64,000 bases of DNA, from the NCBI RefSeq assembly GCF_023516435.1, contig NZ_CP097332.1, positions 868,001 to 932,000 of the forward strand, written 5' to 3'. Numbering within the stretch: position 1 is the first letter of the stretch; each line of letters starts with the position of its first letter. The position numbers were made by a program, and so were the translations under genes. The notes under the pieces are model-generated. The model saw only the letters and a list, made by a program, of their open reading frames with translations. It did not search any database and was not told where the DNA came from. Shown here piece after piece: positions 59,024 through 64,000 of the stretch. Origin of the DNA: Jatrophihabitans telluris. GTDB taxonomy: Bacteria; Actinomycetota; Actinomycetes; Mycobacteriales; Jatrophihabitantaceae.

Positions 59024-59632
59024 ATGGTGCGAGCGGGCAGTTTCGACACCGACTCCGAGCTCGTCGATCGGTTACGCGCCGGCGACGAGGTCGCCTTCAT
59101 GGACCTCGTCGGGCGGTACCAGCCACAGTTGATCAGACTCGCCCGCAGCTTTGTCACTCGCGCCGAGACCGCCGAGGACGTCGTTCAGGAAACGTGGCTC
59201 GCCCTGCTGACCGGCATAGACCGGTTCGAGGGCCGCTCCTCGCTACGCACGTGGCTGCTGCAGATCTGCGTCAATCGTGCCCGCAGTACCGCCGTCCAGG
59301 AGCAGCGCACGCTGCCAGTCGAGCAGATCGGGCCGGTAGTGGACGCCGAACACTTCACCGAGTCAGGAGCGTGGACCTCCCCGCCGACGCCGTGGCCCGA
59401 CCTCGCCGCTGACGCGGCCAGGGACGCAGAACTTGCCGCGAGGATCCGTGCTGCAGTCGAAGACCTACCCCCGATGCAGAGAGCCGTGGTGACCTTGCGC
59501 GATGTCGAGGGGCTGACCGGCGCCCAGACCTGCGCGGTACTGTCGATCACCGACGCGAACCAGCGGGTGCTGCTGCACCGAGGCCGCGAACACCTGCGCA
59601 CAGTGATCACGAAGGCGGTGAGCGCGCAATGA
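59024..59632 (+). CDS. ECF-type RNA polymerase sigma factor
   Basis: 202 aa. Region 2 is 'LVGRYQPQLIRLARSFVTRAETAEDVVQETWLALL' and region 4 'LPPMQRAVVTLRDVEGLTGAQTCAVLSITDANQRVLLHRGREHL'. The linker is long (residues 95-130). Its stop overlaps the anti-sigma start as ATGA. The divergent exported beta-propeller is the most likely target, but I could not define a sigma-specific promoter. Confidence 0.92.
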   Translation: MVRAGSFDTDSELVDRLRAGDEVAFMDLVGRYQPQLIRLARSFVTRAETAEDVVQETWLALLTGIDRFEGRSSLRTWLLQICVNRARSTAVQEQRTLPVEQIGPVVDAEHFTESGAWTSPPTPWPDLAADAARDAELAARIRAAVEDLPPMQRAVVTLRDVEGLTGAQTCAVLSITDANQRVLLHRGREHLRTVITKAVSAQ

Positions 59633-59883
59633 AACGCTCTTTTCACCGCGACGAGTTGGCGTGCCGCCGGGCCGTCGAGTTGATCTCTGACTACCTCGAC
59701 GAGGCGCTTGCGAGCAAGCTGCGCCGCCGACTCGAGCAGCATCTCGCCAAGTGCCCGCACTGCGCCGCGTACCTCGCCCAGATCCGCGCCGTGATCGCCG
59801 CAGTCGGACCAGCCACCGTTGATGAGATCGACCCACTCGGCCGGGACGAGTTTCGGCAGCTGTATCGCCGAACAGTGCGCTGA
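59629..59883 (+). CDS. Zinc-binding anti-sigma factor (ZAS type, soluble)
   Basis: 84 aa. 'CRRAVELISDYLDEALASKLRRRLEQHLAKCPHCAAYL' contains the H-x3-C-x2-C zinc motif of anti-sigma domains. There is no TM segment, so it is cytoplasmic and would sequester the sigma factor directly, perhaps redox-sensitive like RsrA. Translationally coupled to the sigma gene. Confidence 0.88.
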   Translation: MKRSFHRDELACRRAVELISDYLDEALASKLRRRLEQHLAKCPHCAAYLAQIRAVIAAVGPATVDEIDPLGRDEFRQLYRRTVR

Positions 59884-59981
59884 TACCTCTTAGCAGTTCG
59901 AAGTGCCGGTGCCGAGGCTGATCGGGCTGTGGACGTCGAACAGGGCAGGGATCGGCCGAGTGTCCGGACTAGGATCCCCGC

Positions 59982-60533
59982 GTGCTGATCTACTCCATGA
60001 GCGTGTCGGTGGACGGCTACATCAATGACCGCGACGGGGCTTTCGGGTGGAGCGCGCCGAGCGATGAGCTGTTCGCGTTTCACCTTGCGCGCGTGCGCGA
60101 TCTCGGTGCTCACCTCTGTGGCCGCCGCCTGTACGAGACCATGCTGCCGTGGGAGACCGATCCAGCGCTGCGCGCCACCGAGCTCGGGGTGGAGTTCGCC
60201 GATGCCTGGTCCGCCCTCCCCAAAGTCGTCTTCAGCCGGACGCTCGACAGCGTCCAGGGAAACGCCCGGCTCGCCGACCGATCCGTGGCAGCTGAGATTG
60301 CCGCGGCGCTCAACGGGACCGACAAGGACGTCGAAATCGGCGGCGCCGGCCTCGCCGGGGCAGCGATCACAATGGGCCTGGTCGATGAGCTGCGGATCTT
60401 CCGTGTTCCGATCGCGGTCGGCGGTGGCACACCGTACCTGCCGCCTCTCACCGGCGACATCGACTTTGACCTGATCGAGACGCAAACGTTCGGATCGCGC
60501 GTGATCTACGAACGCTACCGCCGCAGCCGCTGA
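59982..60533 (+). CDS. Dihydrofolate reductase-fold (RibD C-terminal-like) protein
   Basis: 183 aa, GTG start. 'MSVSVDGYINDRDGAFGWSAP' is the typical N-terminal strand-loop, 'LCGRRLYETM' the middle, and 'DVEIGGAGLAGAAITMGLVDEL' the nucleotide-binding turn. Such proteins bind NADPH; substrates are mostly unknown. A second member lies at 61951. Confidence 0.85.
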   Translation: MLIYSMSVSVDGYINDRDGAFGWSAPSDELFAFHLARVRDLGAHLCGRRLYETMLPWETDPALRATELGVEFADAWSALPKVVFSRTLDSVQGNARLADRSVAAEIAAALNGTDKDVEIGGAGLAGAAITMGLVDELRIFRVPIAVGGGTPYLPPLTGDIDFDLIETQTFGSRVIYERYRRSR

Positions 60534-60569
60534 GAATTTTGCGCGGTTGCTGGATGGATAGGTAGCGGC

Positions 60570-61007
60570 TCAGCCACCGCCGAGCTCTTGGGCAAGCATC
60601 ACGATGATGCCGCTCGGGCCTCGGAGGTAGGTGAGCTTGTACATGTCCTGGTAGGTGGCCACGCCGCGCAGAGGGTGGCATCCGTGCCTGGCAGCAATCT
60701 CGAGGGCCTCGTCGAGGTCGTCGACGGAGAAGGCGACCCGGTGCATGCCGATCTCGTTGGGTCTGGTGGGCTCGGTTTCGATTGCCTCGGGATGGATGTA
60801 CTCGAACAGTTCCAGCTGACCGTTGCCGTCGGCAGTCTGGAGTATCGCAATCTTCGCGTGGTTGCCGTCGAGACCGACGGCGGTGTCGGCCCATTCTCCG
60901 CTGATCGTGTCCCGGCCGATGACGCTCAGCCCGAGGTCGGTGAAGAACGCGATTGTCGCTTCAAGGTCTCGTACGGCGATGCCGACGTTCTCGAATTTGG
61001 TGAGCAT
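60570..61007 (-). CDS. VOC-superfamily (glyoxalase-like) protein
   Basis: 145 aa. 'NVGIAVRDLEATIAFFTDLGLSVIGRD' and 'MHRVAFSVDDLDEALEIAARHGCH' are the two half-modules, with metal-ligand candidates H/E in 'LELFEYIHPE'. The C-terminal 'YLRGPSGIIVMLAQELGG' completes the fold. Substrate unknown. It is convergent with the DHFR-fold gene. Confidence 0.85.
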   Translation of the reverse strand: MLTKFENVGIAVRDLEATIAFFTDLGLSVIGRDTISGEWADTAVGLDGNHAKIAILQTADGNGQLELFEYIHPEAIETEPTRPNEIGMHRVAFSVDDLDEALEIAARHGCHPLRGVATYQDMYKLTYLRGPSGIIVMLAQELGGG

Positions 61008-61052
61008 GCGTCGTACGTTACCGATTTGCTACGGAGGGTCAGAGCCGTTTGC

Positions 61053-61080
61053 TTGACGCATACCGATATAGGCATATGAT
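61053..61080 (+). promoter_or_regulatory. Sigma-70-type promoter of the ArsR operon
   Basis: TTGACG (61053-61058), a 16-bp spacer and TATGAT (61075-61080) lie just upstream of AGGAACATG. The spacer includes ATATAGGCATAT, a small palindrome that may be the ArsR operator. The short distance to the ATG suggests a leaderless or near-leaderless mRNA. Confidence 0.65.
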
Positions 61081-61086
61081 AGGAAC

Positions 61087-61428
61087 ATGGCCCGAGCCGC
61101 AACCACGTCAGACGTCTTCAACGCGATTGCGGAGCCGCAACGGCGGGCGATCCTGGTGCTGCTTCGGACGGGTGAACGGCCGGTCACCGACCTGGCCCAG
61201 GAGCTGGGGATGACCCAGCCAGGGGCGTCGAAACACCTGAGGGTGCTTCGGGAGGTCGGGTTGGTGCGAGACCGCAAGGCAGGAAAGCAACGGCTCTACG
61301 GCCTTGACGCCCGCGGGCTGCGGCCGGTTCACGAGTGGGCCGGCGGCTTCGAGCGGTTCTGGAACGAAAGCTTCGACCGGCTGGACGTGTACGTGCAGGA
61401 ACTGAATGAGACCAGGCAGAAGGAGTAG
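61087..61428 (+). CDS. ArsR-family transcriptional regulator
   Basis: 113 aa. 'VFNAIAEPQRRAILVLLRTGERPVTDLAQELGMTQPGASKHLRVLREVGLVRDRKAG' (in order) is the ArsR wHTH without metal site. It is followed 4 bp later by an AHSA1 gene and then a DHFR-fold gene, the same pairing as 4169-5027. It probably autoregulates this operon. Confidence 0.9.
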   Translation: MARAATTSDVFNAIAEPQRRAILVLLRTGERPVTDLAQELGMTQPGASKHLRVLREVGLVRDRKAGKQRLYGLDARGLRPVHEWAGGFERFWNESFDRLDVYVQELNETRQKE

Positions 61429-61432
61429 CTCA

Positions 61433-61951
61433 ATGAGCGCTGTAGGACAGGGAACGCCGGTGCAATCGGCCACGGCAGACCGCGAGATCGTGATCTCACG
61501 GGTGATCAATGCCCCACGAGAGCTGGTGTTCGAGGCCTTCACCGAGCTCCGGCACCTGTCGCGATGGTGGGGACCGGAAGGTTTCACCACCACGACGCGG
61601 GCGTTCGAGTTTCGCGTTGGCGGGGAATGGGATTTCGTCATGCACGGGCCGGACGGGACGGACTACCAGGAGTGGATCACCTGGACCGACATCGCGGCGC
61701 CCGAGCGAATCACACTGCTGCACGGCGAGTACCGCAGCGACCCGAACGCCTTCGTGTCGGTGCTCACGTTCGTGCCCGACGGCGCCGCGACCGAGCTCGA
61801 GCTGCGCACGGTGTTCCTGACAAAGGAACTGCGCGACGAGGCCGTGGAGCAGTACCACGCGATCGAAGGTGGCGAACAGACCGTGAACAACCTCTCGGCC
61901 TACCTCGCGGCCTACCTCGCCGAGAACGCGCCGAAACGAGTTGAGGACTGA
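61433..61951 (+). CDS. SRPBCC (AHSA1-like) family protein
   Basis: 172 aa from the ATG at 61433, preceded by AAGGAG. 'RVINAPRELVFEAFTELRHLSRWWGPEGFTTT' and 'NNLSAYLAAYLAE' mark the AHSA1 group. Its stop overlaps the start of the DHFR-fold gene (TGATG). A hydrophobic-ligand-binding role is assumed from the fold. Confidence 0.88.
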   Translation: MSAVGQGTPVQSATADREIVISRVINAPRELVFEAFTELRHLSRWWGPEGFTTTTRAFEFRVGGEWDFVMHGPDGTDYQEWITWTDIAAPERITLLHGEYRSDPNAFVSVLTFVPDGAATELELRTVFLTKELRDEAVEQYHAIEGGEQTVNNLSAYLAAYLAENAPKRVED

Positions 61952-62571
61952 TGGCAGGCACGGTGTTCTTCAGTGTGTCGATGTCGCTGGACGGGTTCAT
62001 CGCCCCCGAGGCCGCCGAGGAATTGATGGGGCGGCAATGGATGGAATTGCAGCGTTGGGTCTTCCCGCAGCGGTTCTTCCGGGAGAACCTCAAGCTCGGT
62101 GGGGGCGGCGAGGAAGGGCGCGACAACGACATCCTGGGCGAGACCTTCGAGCGCACCGGTGCGAGCGTGATGGGCAAACGCATGTTCGATGCCGGCGAGC
62201 AGGCGTGGCCAGAGGACGCGCCGTTCCACACGCCGGTTTTCGTGCTCACGCACGAGAAACGTGACCCTTGGGAGCGGCCTGGCGGGACCACGTTCTACTT
62301 CGTCAACGACGGTATCGAGTCCGCGCTCGGCCTGGCCCGCGAGGCCGCCGCAGATCGCGACGTCCGCATCGCAGGCGGTGGCGCGACGATTCTTGAGTAC
62401 CTGAACGCCGGTCTGATCGACGAGTTCGCGATCGCACTCTCGCCCGTCCTGTTCGGCACCGGTGTTCGCCTGTTCGACGGTGTGGACGCCGCCCGCTTGG
62501 CGCTGGAGCCGATCCGCGCGGAATCGACGCCGCGGGTGACGCACCTGACCTACGCAGTACGGGCCCGGTGA
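61951..62571 (+). CDS. Dihydrofolate reductase-fold (RibD C-terminal-like) protein
   Basis: 206 aa. 'VFFSVSMSLDGFIAPEAAEEL', 'GASVMGKRMFDAGEQAWPED', 'VFVLTHEKRDPWERPGGTTFYFVND' and 'VRIAGGGATILEYLNAGLIDEFAIALSPVLFGTG' match the YyaP/RibD-C group well. It is translationally coupled to the AHSA1 gene and last in the ArsR operon. Confidence 0.88.
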   Translation: MAGTVFFSVSMSLDGFIAPEAAEELMGRQWMELQRWVFPQRFFRENLKLGGGGEEGRDNDILGETFERTGASVMGKRMFDAGEQAWPEDAPFHTPVFVLTHEKRDPWERPGGTTFYFVNDGIESALGLAREAAADRDVRIAGGGATILEYLNAGLIDEFAIALSPVLFGTGVRLFDGVDAARLALEPIRAESTPRVTHLTYAVRAR

Positions 62572-62661
62572 CCACCTCGACCGCGCTGGCATCCATTGTG
62601 CGGCCCGAACTATGGCGACACGCCGGGCGCCGGCCAAAGTCGGGTCGCACAATGCAGTAAG

Positions 62662-62724
62662 CGCGACGGGGAACCGCGACGGGGAACCGCGACGGGGAAC
62701 CGCGACGGGGAACCGCAACGGGGA
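62662..62724 (+). repeat. 13-bp tandem repeat (CGCGACGGGGAAC)
   Basis: Four perfect units plus a degenerate fifth (CGCAACGGGGA) lie between the DHFR-fold gene and the 62783 gene, 60 bp before its start. Confidence 0.95.
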
Positions 62725-62782
62725 GATGATGGACACGCCATAGCTGGCCCGGTCTCGCGGGCACAAACGCTGGGAGGACGAC

Positions 62783-63289
62783 GTGACGGCCGATGTCATC
62801 GTAGGAGTGGCGGGCGCCCTCGGTGGCGGCGTGGTCGCGTCAGCCACCTCGTTCCTCACGCTTCGGGCCACCCACCGCGCCGAGCGCCAGCGCTGGATCG
62901 CCGATCGCGAATGGGAGCACGCCACCGATGTCGCGCGGGCCCGGCGCGAGGCGTACTCGACCTTCCTCGCGCACGAGAACGCGATCATCATGTCCGCCGC
63001 CGCAGTGGCCAACCGGCAGCTGGGACGACCGCCGCTCGGTCACATGCCCGATGACCAGGTGCCGGTGTATCAAGGGCTTCAGGATGCGTACGCGACGGCG
63101 CTGCTGTTGGCCTCCGCATCCACTCAGGCGATGATCATCGAATGCCAACAGTGGCTGGATGAGCTGGTGTGGGCTTCCTGGAAGGGACAGGACCGTCCGA
63201 TGCCGCGCGACGATCTCCACAACGACGTGCTCGCCGCGATGCAGCGGGACGCGGTAGACCCGCCAACCCGCGGCGCCGTCGAGGCATGA
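62783..63289 (+). CDS. Membrane-anchored protein of unknown function
   Basis: 168 aa, GTG start. Residues 4-27 (VIVGVAGALGGGVVASATSFLTL) form one TM helix. A long helical cytoplasmic part follows ('RAERQRWIADREWEHATDVARARREAYSTFLAHENAII'). Similar layouts occur in small actinobacterial proteins of unknown role. Confidence 0.65.
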   Translation: MTADVIVGVAGALGGGVVASATSFLTLRATHRAERQRWIADREWEHATDVARARREAYSTFLAHENAIIMSAAAVANRQLGRPPLGHMPDDQVPVYQGLQDAYATALLLASASTQAMIIECQQWLDELVWASWKGQDRPMPRDDLHNDVLAAMQRDAVDPPTRGAVEA

Positions 63290-63377
63290 TCGTGAACGCG
63301 TAGGGATAAGGAACGCTTTTCTGAATTCATCGGCCAAATGCTCATGATGCATGCGGTAACTCGCCTCCGGCGGCTAT

Positions 63378-63790
63378 GTGAGCTACCAATTCGTTCAGCT
63401 GAGCGGGTGGCAGCAGGCCACCGCCGACAAACTCGCCAAGGTCGCCGAAGGTTTCCGCGCCAAGGTCACCGCGCCGGTAATCCTCGCATCGACGTTGTCC
63501 GTCAGATGCAAGCCGAGCGCGTTCCGGTGGCTGCCCAGGCTCCGTCCGGCGCGAACGAGCAGATGACCGCCAACCGGGGACAGAGCAACGGGCAGGATCC
63601 GCGGGCCAACGCTCAGGCTAGGCAACAGACGGCCCAGCGAGCGTCGGATATGAAGATCGTGCCCCGCGACGAGGTGCCGGACATCCCCCGGCAATCGCGG
63701 TCGCAATCGACCTCGTCTCGCCAGTCGGCCGGCAAGGACGGCCCGCGAGCGCAGACCATTCCCAGCACGAGGGCGCGGACGGGCGCGTCT
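63378..63790 (+). pseudogene. Possible frameshifted gene remnant
   Basis: Frame 1 from GTG at about 63378 reads SYQFVQLSGWQQATADKLAK then VAEGFRAKVTAP. After about 63480 a second frame continues as DVVRQMQAERVPVAAQAPSG, NEQMTANRGQSNGQDP and ARQQTAQRASDMKIVPRDEV, a hydrophilic Gln-rich stretch. The change of frame suggests decay, but I recognise no family. Confidence 0.3.
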
Positions 63791-63852
63791 TGCCAACCCC
63801 TGATCCGGGTTCTTCCGAGCGATCGCCTCAGGGGCCTTCGCCACGGTGGCGG

Positions 63853-64000
63853 TCAGTGCTGGTGCGGCTGGCTCTGGGCATCGTTCAACCGCAGCGTTCC
63901 GCGGTGGAAACCGGCCGCGACGAACGTGGTGAAACCGTCGCGATCCAGGCGGAAGAGCCGGGTCGGTGTGGCGGCTCGGACTGTTGCGGCGCGCGGGGAC
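63853..64000 (-). CDS. C-terminal end of an unidentified protein
   Basis: 48 residues before the stop at 63853 are in the window, ending 'LFRLDRDGFTTFVAAGFHRGTLRLNDAQSQPHQH'. Base use looks coding. The remainder is beyond the right edge, so no family can be given. Confidence 0.5.
   Translation of the reverse strand, partial: SPRAATVRAATPTRLFRLDRDGFTTFVAAGFHRGTLRLNDAQSQPHQH

Overview
The window is high-GC DNA from a free-living actinobacterium. The best landmark is the block moaC-mog-moaE/moaD, mscL, an SAF-domain gene, an FmdB-type gene, 5-formyl-THF cyclo-ligase, galU, a gephyrin-like MoeA/Glp, rimJ, glpR/sepX and tRNA-Ala. From memory, this is close to the gene order in Mycobacterium tuberculosis (moaC2-mog-moaE2-moaD2, and mscL to the gene after rimJ). 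GTG starts, probable leaderless transcripts and 4-bp stop/start overlaps also fit Actinobacteria. I cannot name the genus from sequence alone.

Layout. 1-3.2 kb: a catabolic-looking cluster (C45 acyltransferase-like fragment, polysaccharide deacetylase, APC permease) opposite an AsnC/Lrp regulator. 3.4-7.4 kb: small regulators and stress-type proteins (ArsR with SRPBCC, glyoxalase-fold, TetR, MarR). 7.4-12.7 kb: an ABC exporter opposite the MarR gene, a DUF3516-type helicase and an exported HAD phosphatase. 13-16.6 kb: a transglutaminase, alpha-E and ATP-grasp operon. 16.6-25.7 kb: the conserved core block, including the molybdopterin genes and the Glp/GlpR cell-division pair. It ends at tRNA-Ala(CGC), whose 3' end is duplicated 112 bp downstream as a probable attachment-site scar.

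25.7-50.7 kb is the unusual part. It is an island of about 30 small, mostly orphan genes on both strands, punctuated by repeats that lie almost all in one orientation. There are about 40 sites with a TGCCG core (often CCGCTCATGCCG). A 37-38 bp hairpin unit is scattered through the island and amplified to about 17 tandem copies at 45.35-45.98 kb. An approximately 80-bp repeat occurs about ten times, and one 216-bp version occurs twice 12 kb apart. One whole cassette (a 67-aa membrane-protein gene with its flanking site) occurs twice, one copy killed by a nonsense codon. Several genes resemble immunity-type families (WapI-like, DUF4304, DUF4265, DUF6188-like). Decayed IS110 and IS3 fragments and a chromosomal ABC/GntR operon are embedded. 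My working hypothesis is an integron-like cassette array, without a visible integrase, that stores orphan immunity-type genes.

51-64 kb returns to ordinary chromosome: two large uncharacterised proteins, a GNAT enzyme, a CPA1 antiporter, an exported beta-propeller opposite an ECF sigma/anti-sigma pair, two DHFR-fold genes, a glyoxalase-fold gene, a second ArsR/SRPBCC operon and an unfinished gene at the right edge.
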